Assembly (NCBI GenBank): GCA_009746045.1
Contig: RPFO01001370.1
Span: forward strand, 62,001 to 126,000
Direction: 5' to 3'
Length of the DNA: 64,000 nucleotides
DNA from: Mesostigma viride
Taxonomy: Eukaryota; Streptophyta; Mesostigmatophyceae; Mesostigmatales; Mesostigmataceae
In this document: positions 53,906 through 64,000 of the stretch, one piece after another
How the letters are laid out: each line of letters opens with the position of its first letter
Position numbering within the stretch: position 1 is the stretch's first letter
Made by a program: the position numbers and the translations under genes
Notes under the pieces: generated by a model
The model's input: only the letters and a program-made list of their open reading frames with translations
Databases searched by the model: none
Told to the model about the DNA's origin: nothing

Positions 53906-56199
53906 ACATATTTCAGTCTGAACAGCCAAAGCTTGGATCCAATTACCCTGGTAATAAGCCATTGCCCTTGGAGACTGATGGGATTCCAGCCCAAGGAAGA
54001 CAAGCTGAGGAGGGGTTGTCCAGGTTGAACACTCAGCTCGGCAAGAGAGGCAATCCTCAAGAGCTTCGGGATATTGTAAAGAAGCTCAAGCCCTCACTAA
54101 AGATTGCCAAAATAACTTCTCTTCTAGAGAAGGGCATGGACCTTGATGGCTTTGATGTGGATACCAAAGCAGAGGTCTCTGTCACCTCGCCCTTTAATGC
54201 TTTGCTGGATAAGTATTCCCTTGAACCCAGTCCATGGACTATTGTCCAAGACTTTGCGGGTAACACTGATCATCAAGTTCTTGGGAATATCACTATCCCA
54301 TTCTTGGGTGAGTCTTTGACACTTTGTGTTGTTGATGGCTATAAGGGACCCACTCTCATTGGCCAGCCATTCTTGGTGATGACTCCCGGTGTTACCATTG
54401 TTGATGGCCCCAATAACACAAAGAGTCTCCTAAAAACCCATTGTGACCCAATTCCTCTGGAATCATTCAGATGTCTCTTGCCTCTTGAAATGTTCCAGAA
54501 GGCAAATTGGAAGACCGCCTGTGTCGGTTCAATAAAAGGAGCAGAATGGGGAAGGGATATACCCCCAGCTTCTGAGCTGGTAGAACCCGCCCAGCTCAGT
54601 GTGACTTCTCTTGGTCTCACAAAAAGGTCATTTGCTGCTCATAGCCCCATGTCCTTTGATGATGTAGACCTGGATTGTCACACTTTCGCTGGCCTTGAGG
54701 CCTGGCGAGTAGCATTGGCGCGTGCGCTCCAGGAGTGGCAAACGCTGGATGTTTTTGAAGGCATTTCAGAACCTCCACCCAATGCTCAAATGCTTCAGTT
54801 GCGTTTTGTATGCAAGATGAAGAGCAAGCTTGGTGAGCCTCCCATACCAAACGCACGTCCAGTCGTGACCCAGTTCCATGGTACTACAGACTTTGATAAG
54901 GAGGAGCTGTACACTCCTGGCCTGTCACATCCTGTTCTCAGGCTTATTCTTAGTCTGTACCTTGGTGCTTTGGACTATGGCTTGGATTATGGAGCAGAAA
55001 TTGATGACTTCACCAGGGCCTTTTTGCATGGTGATCCTCAGGTGGCCAGAGCCACTTGGCAAGCTCAAAGACCCTGTTGTGTTAAGACCCCAGCATGCTG
55101 GATAGCTGAAGTAGGTCATCCCTACATGCAGCCTAAAGTGGGCTGGGAAGGACTGGTCAGCAGTCCAGTCATCTGGTATGAAACCATTGCTCCTGCCATC
55201 CAGGAGAGATGTCAGATGCAACAATCTCATCTTGCTTATTGTCTCTTTGTGGGGCAATCCAAAGGACAACCCACCTGGGCTACCTTACATGGAGATGATA
55301 TGCAACGCATTGGTCCCAAGGGATGGTTGAATGAGACCTATAAAAGGCTCAATGACAAGTCCCCTATTGGTACCAGAGCATGGTTTAGTAAAAACAGCCA
55401 GGTACCTTACTGTGGCATTGGCTGTACCCTTTTCCAGGATGACAAAGGATGGCATCTTAAGCTGCAATCGGCGAAGGGGTATAAAGAAAAAGTAATAACT
55501 CAGTTGCCCAAGAGAGTAACTGAGGAGAATGCCCCTACGGTTAAAGGTCAACTGGGTTGGCTGGCTGCCACAACTAACCCTGACCTGGCAGTACAGAGTA
55601 GGATGCCAGACTCTGTTGTTGTAGGAGAAGGAAGGAGGCGCCTGGAGAGCTGCCTCAATGAATCTCCTGACTTGGTGTTGTCCGGTGTAGACTGGCATGG
55701 GCGCATCATCATAGACGCCTACACAGATGCTAGCCAAGAGTCTAGATCTGCCAACAAGATTGGTGCCAGAGCCGGATGCCTGATCACCATCAGGAATGAA
55801 GGCAAACAGCCCTCGTTGGTATACTGGTCCAGTAACCTTCAGAGGAGGCGGTTTGCTGGCATTGACACCGCTGAGTGCAGGGCATACGCCATGTGCATTC
55901 GCGATGCCATATACATAAGAGAGCTACTCTTATGGTGTCTGAGTCAGATAAGACCTCAACCCGTGATTGATGTCAGGGTTTATTGTGATAATAAGCCCGT
56001 GGTCTCTTTTATCAAGAATGAGAGGGCCACTACTACTGACTTGGACTACCTTGTGGCAAAGGAGTTGTCCAGCCACTGTATAACCATACATCTGCCAGGA
56101 CACTCAAATCCTGCTGATGCTATGACCAAGCTTCCACGACTGGCCCTTAATGGGTACCAGTTGCTGCGGTCCATGATGGCTGGGAAACCCTTGTCATGA
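53906..56199 (+). pseudogene. Copia pol, right copy, 3' part
   Basis: Protease-like, RT and RNase H regions as in the left copy. It differs by one inserted codon (LVMTPG against LVTPG at about 54,377-54,380). It has no start of its own. Confidence 0.88.
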
Positions 56200-56467
56200 G
56201 GAGTAATCTGGGAGCCTGAGCCTAATGCTCCTCCTGTAGGTTTTTATCCCCCTGGAGGTTTTGTCCTCTCTGGAGAAGAGGTTTTCCTTCAGATTTGGGT
56301 TTTCCCTACAGCAGGTTACACCAACCATGCAATGATGAGATGCAAACTCCATAAGACCCAAGTGAGTCCCCATTGCCCACATATGTGAAAGTGAACTGGC
56401 CAGGTGCGGCCGAACATCAATGAATACATCTAAGCCTTATCACTTTCACAAGGGAAAGAATGGCTGG

Positions 56468-56949
56468 AGTTGGTTGGAGACCCATCTAGGGTCCACATGG
56501 GTCCTCAGAGATAGAGGATCTTGTACAGATTACTACAATATACTTTATTGTAGTATTGGGCCAATGGCTGTACTTCACTAGTACTCGCCAATGGGATAAC
56601 GCCACGTAGAATATGTGGGCGTCTCCCAGGCCTCCACGTCACCGGCTGGTCAAGGGCCGGTGTAGTACTGTCAATAGGACTGAGCCGACTATCGGCCTAT
56701 TATGTATGCGCATCTGCCTTGGTACCTCCTAGAGGATTCTAGAAGTATCTAACACGCGGCATGCACTGAACTACACGGAATGCATGTCCACGTAGGATAT
56801 TCAGCAAGACTGATGAAGGTGCCAAGCGCAATAGAATATATGCGCAACGAAGACGAATTATGCAGCAACGACAATAACGTATGAGAACAATAAACACAAC
56901 GTTCATTTCATGCTTTCTGATTTACATCGCATTCCATTTATTTGCAACT
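56468..56949 (+). repeat. Inner copia LTR (482 bp)
   Basis: Preceded by a purine run AAGGGAAAGAATGG (polypurine-tract-like), starts AGTTGG and ends GCAACT. It is directly followed by a gag start, so it is at once the 3' LTR of the right pol and a 5' LTR for the gag fragment. Confidence 0.8.
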
Positions 56950-56960
56950 TTTTCATTGCA

Positions 56961-57156
56961 ATGTCTTCGGACGACAATCTTTCAGAGCAGAGGTCTGGCC
57001 CTGGTGAGCACGGACCGGCTCAATTTTCTGTCGACCCTGGCCCAGGCGAGCACAGGGATGACAATAAGAATATGTCCGACCAGCCCCGGGAGGAGGGCTG
57101 CGGGCAGGGAAGTACTAGTAGTGACAACCAGGTGCGGCCGAACATCAATGAATACA
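56961..57156 (+). pseudogene. gag N-terminal fragment
   Basis: MSSDDNLSEQRSGPGEHGPA and about 45 further polar residues start 11 bp after the inner LTR and are cut by the outer LTR. No clear tRNA primer site lies between LTR and ATG. The last 29 bp (57,128-57,156) also occur upstream of the inner LTR at 56,399-56,427. Confidence 0.6.
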
Positions 57157-57648
57157 AGTTGCAAATAAATGGAATGCGATGTAAATCAGAAAGCATGAAA
57201 TGAACGTTGTGTTTATTGTTCTCATACGTTATTGTCGTTGCTGCATAATTCGTCTTCGTTGCGCATATATTCTATTGCGCTTGGCACCTTCATCAGTCTT
57301 GCTGAATATCCATCATATACGTGGACATGCATTCCGTGTAGTTCAGTGCATGCCGCGTGTTAGATACTTCTAGAATCCTCTAGGAGGTACCAAGGCAGAT
57401 GCGCATACATAATAGGCCGATAGTCGGCTCAGTCCTATTGACAGTACTTACTACACCGGCCCTTGACCAGCCGGTGACGTGGAGGCCTGGGAGACGCCCA
57501 CATATTCTACGTGGCGTTATCCCATTGGCGAGTACTAGTGAAGTACAGCCATTGGCCCAATACTACAATAAAGTATATTGTAGTAATCTGTACAAGATCC
57601 TCTATCTCTGAGGACCCATGTGGACCCTAGATGGGTCTCCAACCAACT
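57157..57648 (-). repeat. Outer right copia LTR (492 bp)
   Basis: Same family as the other two but with a 6-bp (ATCATA) and a 4-bp insertion, so it is not the same copy as the outer left LTR. Confidence 0.85.
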
Positions 57649-57653
57649 TCCCC
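57649..57653 (+). other. Target-site duplication TCCCC, right
   Basis: Pairs with 45,260-45,264. The run of C here makes a chance match possible. Confidence 0.7.
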
Positions 57654-57731
57654 CCCTCACACCACAATCCAAAGCACCTTCCATGCTCTTCCCCCATCCT
57701 TCCCCATCCTCTTCCTGCACAGCTCTGTTCT

Positions 57732-58898
57732 TCACAGGCTATACCAATCCCCATTCACACCATCCTTGCCCCTGGTCCCAAACAAGGGAAACTGCTCCAC
57801 CATGTGAACCAAGTCTGGCCAGTTCCTGCTGACCTGCAGCACCATGCACGTCTCTGCAGCCCCTGCTGCCATCTGGGCAACATAACGCAGGCATGTCCCT
57901 GGGTAAGAGAGAAGCACCACAGACTGGCTCTCAGGATCCATCACCCAAGTAGAAGATGTCTTGTGCCTGCTCACCCATGACCTGTACGCCCACCAGAACT
58001 GAAGAAAGGTCTTGACCACTGACCACTTAGCACCTGTCAAAGGCACCATCACCCTCAATGGGGTCAGACGAACCTTGAGCTCCATGGTGAACTTAGGCAA
58101 CCCTGGGCTGCAGAAAAGGTTGGATGTCTCCAAAGGGAAGCACCCATTGACCGAGCTGGAAGAAGAAGGAGCCAAGTCAAAATCTCCCTGCTGCACTGAA
58201 AACTCCAACAACTCCATGTAGGAGGCCTCACCCATGCTCACTGGCTGGAACTGCATGAAAGCTCCTTTCAAAGCCTCAGGCAAGGTGGTCAACATATCCT
58301 GCCCCTCTGCAGGTCTCATGTCAATCTCAGGTTCTGGAGTCAAGGCAAACATCCTGTGCAACAGGTGGCCCACAAAAGGAGAGCCAATCTCATACAGGCT
58401 GGTGTGCAACTGAGACAAGACCTCCTCCACATAACCCTCAGGGCTCACTTCCCCCTCCTCCCTGTTAAGGGCAGCCACTGCCTTGGCCAGCGTCTCACAA
58501 TGCTCACAAGGTCCCATGCACTTCCTGTGATCCACATAGGCCACCACATTCTTGACAGGTACCACATGACGAGGAATCTGAATGATGGGAGTGCTGCTGG
58601 AGCTGAGAGCTATGTTAACACCACTCCCCATCTGGGGCTGGGACAAGGACAACCCCTGAAGAAGCTCCTGTAGCTTATCCTGCTTGGAGATCACTGAATG
58701 CAAGAGCTTGTTAATGGTATCCATCTGCTGACCCCTCCTAAGGTCACGCCTGACAATACTGTCAAACAGGGATTCCACATAACTCATGGGGTTGGGGGTT
58801 TCTGGATGCATACCCGTGACCCCTTCCTCCGTGGTGGCGCCCAGGCCCAAGTTGGGGTACGTGAACTCCTCCTCCATCTGGGACCACACAGCATGCAC
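57732..58898 (-). CDS. Gag-like ORF of a gypsy-type element
   Basis: A 388-codon frame with a coiled-coil-like stretch (MDTINKLLHSVISKQDKLQE) and CMGPCEHCE, no classic CCHC knuckle. Upstream on the minus strand, another frame (about 59,090-58,925; VHWKGELESTATWLWLSDLT, QEYCQKKGVTLPSWYIELV) seems to be the same protein before a stop. The position between the 59,098 repeat and the copia insertion suggests a gag. Identity is not proven. Confidence 0.45.
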   Translation of the reverse strand: MHAVWSQMEEEFTYPNLGLGATTEEGVTGMHPETPNPMSYVESLFDSIVRRDLRRGQQMDTINKLLHSVISKQDKLQELLQGLSLSQPQMGSGVNIALSSSSTPIIQIPRHVVPVKNVVAYVDHRKCMGPCEHCETLAKAVAALNREEGEVSPEGYVEEVLSQLHTSLYEIGSPFVGHLLHRMFALTPEPEIDMRPAEGQDMLTTLPEALKGAFMQFQPVSMGEASYMELLEFSVQQGDFDLAPSSSSSVNGCFPLETSNLFCSPGLPKFTMELKVRLTPLRVMVPLTGAKWSVVKTFLQFWWAYRSWVSRHKTSSTWVMDPESQSVVLLSYPGTCLRYVAQMAAGAAETCMVLQVSRNWPDLVHMVEQFPLFGTRGKDGVNGDWYSL

Positions 58899-59097
58899 GA
58901 AGAAACCATTCGTTAGTCCTGAGATACAGGAAGGGGAGCAGTGGTTTGCACCAACTCAATATACCAAGAAGGAAGAGTGACCCCCTTCTTTTGGCAATAC
59001 TCCTGGACCACTTCATGGCAGTGAGTCAAGTCAGACAACCACAGCCATGTGGCAGTAGACTCTAACTCTCCTTTCCAGTGCACCTTAACCCTTCAAC

Positions 59098-59290
59098 TGT
59101 CAAAACTCGAACCACGAGAACGGACTGAGTTTGGGTATCTTTGTGCGCCTGAGAGTAACTAGCCAAATAACATTTTCTGGCCCACCCTTGGAACCAAGCA
59201 TGCTTTTATATCAAATAATGTTTGGGAAATTTGGTTGGTCACATATCCATGCCCTACACCTGCTAAAAATAGCACCCCCCTCAGGGGGGT
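59098..59290 (+). repeat. Gypsy-associated terminal repeat, copy 2
   Basis: Inverted partner of 1-190. Contains ACGGACTGAGTTTG and the TTAACCCTTCAACTGT block just before it. Confidence 0.75.
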
Positions 59291-61090
59291 ACAGTGCACA
59301 TGGGGTTGGAGACATATATAATGCATTATCGACCATTTACACAAATCAGTTGGCCCTGGCCTTTTAAAGGCAGGTTATTATAATCATAGACATGCCATCA
59401 ATGCATTCACAACATGAAATGTCACAAAACTGTGGACGCTAGCTACAAAATGGCCAAAGCCAGCTGGCACCGTTATAACGGTGCCAGCTGGCAGGGGTAT
59501 AAATGGTAGCATAACAACACAAAACTTTATTCCAATTGGCATGAAACAACAAGGGATGCCCAATTGGGCATCATGCACCATACCCAGGTGATAAAACAAG
59601 AGACCATGCCATATAACACATGCCAACATGCCGCAAGGGGCCAAAATGGCACTAGCGCGCGCGTGCGGTATACATAGCGCAAGACTAGCCAAGGGTGTAG
59701 CTAACTGTCAATTGGGCTACCTGGCTATGTGCCAGACTACGGATTGCGCCTCTGGGTGCGCAGATCCTGCCTCCTACAAGGCCCTGTCAGCTGGGTGCCA
59801 GCTGCCAACGTGCGGGTCGTGCGGCCATTGGCCTCAGCCCATGCGCGGCCAGCCGGGCTGCGGGCTGACAAGGGCTGCATGGCACGCTGGCGGCGGGCGT
59901 CGTCGTCGTCGACGCCAGCCACTGGCCCAGCGTGGAAGCTGAGATAAGCCAGCATATAAGACACAAGACCATGCTAAAAAATAGGTGAAAGGCTCATTAA
60001 TCAAGGCCTCAAGCGCGCGTCAAAGGGGTGGCAAGGAGCTACATCACTAACCCACCCGATGAATGACAAAACACCTCCACGTTCTTTGCAACAATAAAGA
60101 AAACAAAATGAACAAGTTGGTAATGCTTCCATGCAAACAGGTATTGGGTATCTCCATGTTTGTCACATGCAATGGATGCAAAATCAGAAGGTGGGCGTTG
60201 GCCAGCAAAACAAGAAGCCATGCCTAAAACTGGTCAGAAAAGAACTTGTCTCGGGCTGTTTGAGCCAGGAAAAGCATTGGGTAATCACCTTTACCATATT
60301 ACTAACCAATACCAACCGTTATCACGCTATTTCCGTTGCAGCCTCAGCTAACAGCGACCAAACATGGTCCAAAATCTGCTTGACCTGATGGTATTCCACA
60401 ACTATGACAAGCCGATGCGTAGAGGGAGCAAAACAACAAAATGACAATCACAAGCCCTCGATTATAACCCTGATATTAGTTATAAACGATAATACAACCA
60501 TATACGGTTAACGGAACACGCTAGGAGGCTAGAACGTACCAGGTCGGAACAGCAGATTACCTTTCCTGCGGGAGCCAGCACGCCCGATTCATGGACGTAG
60601 CCTCGAGCCTTTCCTGGCTGCCAATTCTAGCAAATCTGGTTGGGAACAACGTCAAAGGTTTATCCATGCGCAAATACCTCGAAAATTTCCGCCTAGCAAC
60701 ATGCAGCACTCGCACTGTCACCGCCTGGCCGCTGACATGATTTGCTGCGCCGACCAGCACCCCGATGACCCATCTACGCATCTTCAAACGTTCCACATGT
60801 GGCTGGGGATAAAACGTTTTTAGGACTTGAAAATCATGCCTACAAAATTTGAGTCCATTAGGTAAAGCCATTCTCTCGTACCAGTCAGTTGCGTGCACCG
60901 CCATAGCCGTGCGCGTCAATATTTTTCATGCACGTCGGTCCCGTTGGACCATGGTACCCCCCTAACTTTGCTCAAGCATATCTCCCTGGCCAGGTGTCCA
61001 AAATACGGTCTGAATAGCGCCAGGCATAGCTTACGTCTAGATCTTTCGATCCCCCCAGGTTTGACCGTTAAATTATTATTGGCGCGGCGC
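59291..61090. other. Intergenic, no gene recognised
   Basis: A small inverted pair, GCCAGCTGGCACCGTTATAA with its complement, at about 59,458-59,494. Otherwise unremarkable sequence with only short random frames. Confidence 0.4.
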
Positions 61091-61175
61091 CTGGTTCTGC
61101 CACAAACTCAGTCCGTTAGAGTGGCGCGAGTTCAACTGGCGCCACGAAAACGGACTCAGTACAGTTTAAGGGTTA
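61091..61175 (-). repeat. Terminal motif block after gypsy pol
   Basis: On the minus strand TTAACCCTTAAACTGTACTG, then AACGGACTGAGTTTGTGGC, directly after the pol stop. Shares both motifs with 1-190 and 59,098-59,290, so it probably marks the element's LTR border. Confidence 0.5.
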
Positions 61176-62263
61176 AACTGCAGCTGCTTGGTCCTACCCT
61201 TTCCTTTGACTCTGTGAGCCACCAGCTGCTCCACTTCATATATCCTCTCCCCCTCAGTATCCAGCTCAAATGGTAATGGAGCAGAAAGGCGTCCCTGCAA
61301 GGTATTGCGTTTATACAGTTTGAGCTGGGCCAGGTGAAACACGTTAGTCTTAAGCCTCCAGTGGGAAGGCACCTGGACTTGAACTACAGTCCCATAGTGG
61401 AAGGTGTCCAGGACAGGGTAAGGTCCCAACCACAAGGGTTGCAGTTTCCTGCATTGCTCCTTTTCAGGTAGCACACGATTAGCCTCCAAGAGCACCAGGT
61501 CACCAGGAGCCACAAAGGTGTGTGTAGCCAACATCTGTTGCCAAGCATTGTTTAAATACTTGTCCTGTGCATGCAACATCTGAGCAGCCACCATACTGTG
61601 AGCTTCCTGGAAGGATGCTATCAACTGGTGGATAGAGGTTAGGCGTCTTCTGAAGGGGCCTTCAGCATCCCTATCAGGTAACTCCAGGTCAAATGGAGTC
61701 AAGGGGCACTGGCCATGGCAAATGACAAATGGAGACATTTGGTGAGGAGCCAGGGGTGAGTTGTTGATGGCAAACTCTATGAAGGGAAGTTTCTTGTCCC
61801 ATTCCTTGTTATCATGGGTACAATAGTGCTTCTGGCATTCCCGTACAATACGGTTCAGCCTCTCCACAGCCCCCGTGCTGGCACACCTGTATGCTACTCC
61901 AAAGGCCAACTTAGTGTCTAGGATGTCAAAGAAGGACTTCCAAAACCCAGACATCCACAAGGGATCCTGGTCAGTGATGATTACACGTGGCATGCCATGC
62001 AATCTGTACACCTCCTTCATGAACAACTCTACACACTGGGCAGCTGTGAGATGGGCATTGCAGGGGATGAGGTGGCACATTCTAGACAGCCTGTCCATCA
62101 CCACCAGTATCCTGTCATTGCCAGCATCAGAAACAGGCAAGCCACAAATGAAGTCCATGGTCACACTGATCCAGGGTCGAAGGGGAATAGGCATGGCCAT
62201 AGGAAAGATAGGCACTGCCTGAGTCCTAACCTTATTCCTTTGGCATGAGTCACAGGAAGCCAC
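61166..62263 (-). pseudogene. Ty3/gypsy integrase (3' part of pol)
   Basis: CDSCQRNK is the end of the zinc-binding domain. The core has MDFICGLP (first Asp), IITDQDPLWMSGFW (second Asp; usual SDRDxxFxSxFW) and TGAVERLNR (Glu; usual TDGQTERVNR). The C-terminal part has LQPLWLGPYPVLD and LKLYK, then GERIYEVEQLVAHRV, the opening of a chromodomain that stops after a few residues. All three catalytic acids are present. The frame is separated from the preceding part by a shift at about 62,265. Confidence 0.88.
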
Positions 62264-62739
62264 ATAGGCTTGATATCACGAAACATGCCAGGCCACCAAA
62301 ACCTCTCTTGTACTTCATGGAGAAGCTTAGCATACCCAGGATGACACGCAGTCACGTCGTCATGGAAGCAATGCAACACAGTGGGAATGGCCATTTCTGG
62401 CACATAGACCTTCCTGGTCACTACATGATCTGCATCCTGGGTGTGGACATACAGGACTCCCTCCCAGTACTCCACAGGTCTGTTACCAAAGCTTCCTTCC
62501 TGAATGGCCTTAGTGGCCAGGTCCTCAGTTTTAGTGAAGGCCTTAATCACGTCCAGCAGGGCTATACTCATAGGGTTAGGCAGGACTAGCTGTTTGCCAG
62601 GTCCTAAAGGCTGCAGCTGCAGCACCTCACCCTCCTGCAGGTGACTAGTGACTAGATGCTTGGATGACAGAACATCAGCCACAGGTGTACGTGACTTCCC
62701 CTTGATCTCAGCTGCCAATCCTCTAGACTTGGTCAGCAT
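62264..62739 (-). pseudogene. Gypsy pol linker and integrase zinc finger
   Basis: Frame 62,739-62,161 has VEYWEGVLYVHTQDADHVV, then FHDDVTACHPGYAKLLHEVQ and RFWWPGM: the H...H half of the HHCC zinc finger. The CDSC half is in the next frame, which proves a frameshift near 62,265. Confidence 0.85.
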
Positions 62740-62938
62740 CCCTGGCTCCAGTATCCACTTCCTGGGCCGTCCCTTCCCCTCCTAGGATTCTCTGTGCTTG
62801 GTTGTGTTGTGAGAGTGGGCTGGCTACCAGCAGAACCCTCCCTAAGACTGCTCTGCAGTGACTGACCCCCACCCTGGACGCCTGTCGACCCTGGGACAGA
62901 GCCCTGGTCAATGAGCATCTCGTGACTAAAGCTAGCCT

Positions 62939-64000
62939 CTACAGGGGGTGGCTCAGCTTGGAGGTTTGCTGGTTAGCTGCCTGTGCCCTGGTGACAGCAC
63001 CACACTCTACTACAGAAACCATGGCAGCACAAATATCCAGATCCTCGTGAAATGCTCCCATCAGATCCCTTCTTCTAGAGAGGGCGTCTGGCACCACATT
63101 CTGTGATCCTGGGACATACTGCACAGAGAAAGGATAGAATCCCCCTAGGTACTCCATCCACCCAGCCATCCTCTTACTCATCCTACTCTGTTCTAGCACG
63201 TGCACCAAGGGCCTGTGGTCAGTCATCAGGGTGATAGACTCTTGCCCTAGCCCATCTGTAGCACTGCTAGCCACAGAAAACTGAGCTCCCTTCAACAGAT
63301 GCTCCCACTTGTGACATGCTACCACTAAACCCAGCAACTCCTGCTCGTGTACAGGGTAGTTACGTTCAGCTGAGCTCATGGTTTTAGACATGTACTCCAC
63401 TGGCTGTGGTCCATAGCCATGGTCTTGCATCAGCACAGCACCTATGGCGCCTTGAGAGGCATCTGACCTAACCTGATAAGGTAGATCTGGATTGGGACCC
63501 ACTAGCACAGGGGTGGATGTGAGCTTCTGCTTCAACAGGTCAAAGGCCTGCTGACACCTATCTGTCCACTCAAACTGAACATCCTTCTTGATTAACTCAA
63601 GCAAGGGGGTGGAGATGGCAGCCATGTCAGGGATAAAACGCCTGTACCACCCCACCATGCCCAGGAAGGACTTGACATCATGTGCAGACTGCAACACAGG
63701 CCACTCAAGGATGGCAGCAATCTTAGCATTGTCAGGTGTCATACCCAAGGAACTCAACTTGTACCCTAGGAACCCCACTTCATGCCCCCACTCCACCTTA
63801 GACCTCTTGACAGACAAGTGGTAGTGCTGGATGACCTTCAGGACCTCCTCCACGTTCTCCAGATGCTCCTTGAACGTCTTTGAGTGCACCAGGATGTCGT
63901 CCATGTAGGCCACCACGCAGGTCCTGAACACGGGTCTTGCAGGGTCACACAGGTGGGCAATGTCTTTGAACCTGGGATTCCTGAGATCAGGGGAGATCTG
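62939..64000 (-). pseudogene. Ty3/gypsy reverse transcriptase and RNase H, cut by window edge
   Basis: The frame is open to the window end. RT catalytic box VVAYMDDILVHS, then VGFLGYKLSSLGM and FLGMVGWYRRFIPD (connection). RNase H has RSDASQGAIGAVLMQ, ERNYPVHEQELLGLVVA, LMTDHRPLVHVL and VVPDALSRR. It ends in a stop at 62,939 before the linker region, so together with the shift at 62,265 pol is disrupted. Confidence 0.88.

Larger units (their letters stand above)
45265..57648. mobile_element. Ty1/copia-type composite with inverted (head-to-head) pol copies
   Basis: Order: LTR (-) 45,265-45,746; pol (-) 49,944-46,015; gag end (-) to 50,084; unpaired gag loop 50,085-50,349; gag end and pol (+) to 56,199; LTR (+) 56,468-56,949; gag start (+) 56,961-57,156; LTR (-) 57,157-57,648. 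The two arms (45,265-50,084 and 50,350-56,949) are almost identical inverted copies once a 1,773-bp insertion in the right arm is removed. Outer LTRs have the same orientation and TCCCC on both sides, so the entire unit appears to have been integrated as one piece. Confidence 0.85.

Noticed and set aside
56910-57203. A 97-codon gene beginning MLSDLHRIPFIC
   Set aside because: Its first codons are LTR sequence and its last are the outer LTR. Only the 56,961-57,156 part is real gag.

Overview
The window is nuclear DNA of a eukaryote, most likely a green alga (Chlorophyta or a related lineage; species not identified). The evidence is spliced genes with GT-AG introns of 0.3 to 3.6 kb, TTTAGGG-type telomere-like repeats inside an intron (about 22,450-22,475, read as CCCTAAA), GC-rich coding sequence, and a mix of LINE, Ty1/copia and Ty3/gypsy elements. 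No operons, CRISPR arrays or bacterial genes are present.

Three host genes can be supported. (1) 5,703-9,310, minus strand: a TVP38/TMEM64 (SNARE-associated/VTT domain) membrane protein, at least two exons. (2) 11,065-31,234, plus strand: a formin. It is assembled here from 12 exons whose splice phases all agree, with two IQ motifs, a proline-rich FH1 and a complete FH2 of about 385 residues spread over about 18 kb. (3) 34,983-40,120, minus strand: a chromatin-reader-like gene with an Agenet/Tudor-like segment and an extended PHD (ePHD) finger split over several exons.

The introns of these genes are packed with tandem arrays with units of 5, 7, 27, 27, 28, 38, 39, 46 and 49 bp. Several arrays begin or end exactly at a splice site. 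In three exons of two different genes, the 3' end of the exon plus its 5' splice site has been duplicated into the downstream intron: 2-3 copies, 4 copies and about 40 copies. This splice-site-anchored duplication is the most interesting host-gene signal.

The rest is mobile DNA. A decayed LINE lies at 190-1,650 and a second fragment at 2,051-2,719 (minus). Two L1-like ORF1-only elements lie at about 26,690-28,408 (inside a formin intron) and 31,485-32,310 (minus). Five LINE-type 3' ends share a small hairpin with compensatory stem changes. At 45,265-57,648 there is a 12.4-kb copia-type composite bounded by a 5-bp target duplication (TCCCC). Inside it two pol genes face away from each other around a 265-bp gag loop, the right arm carries a third LTR plus a displaced gag start, and a 1,773-bp DNA-transposon-like element interrupts the right pol. 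The right end (57,732-64,000) holds Ty3/gypsy-type gag-like and pol sequences on the minus strand, frameshifted. Intergenic stretches carry foldback elements, microsatellites and short duplications but no gene I can defend.
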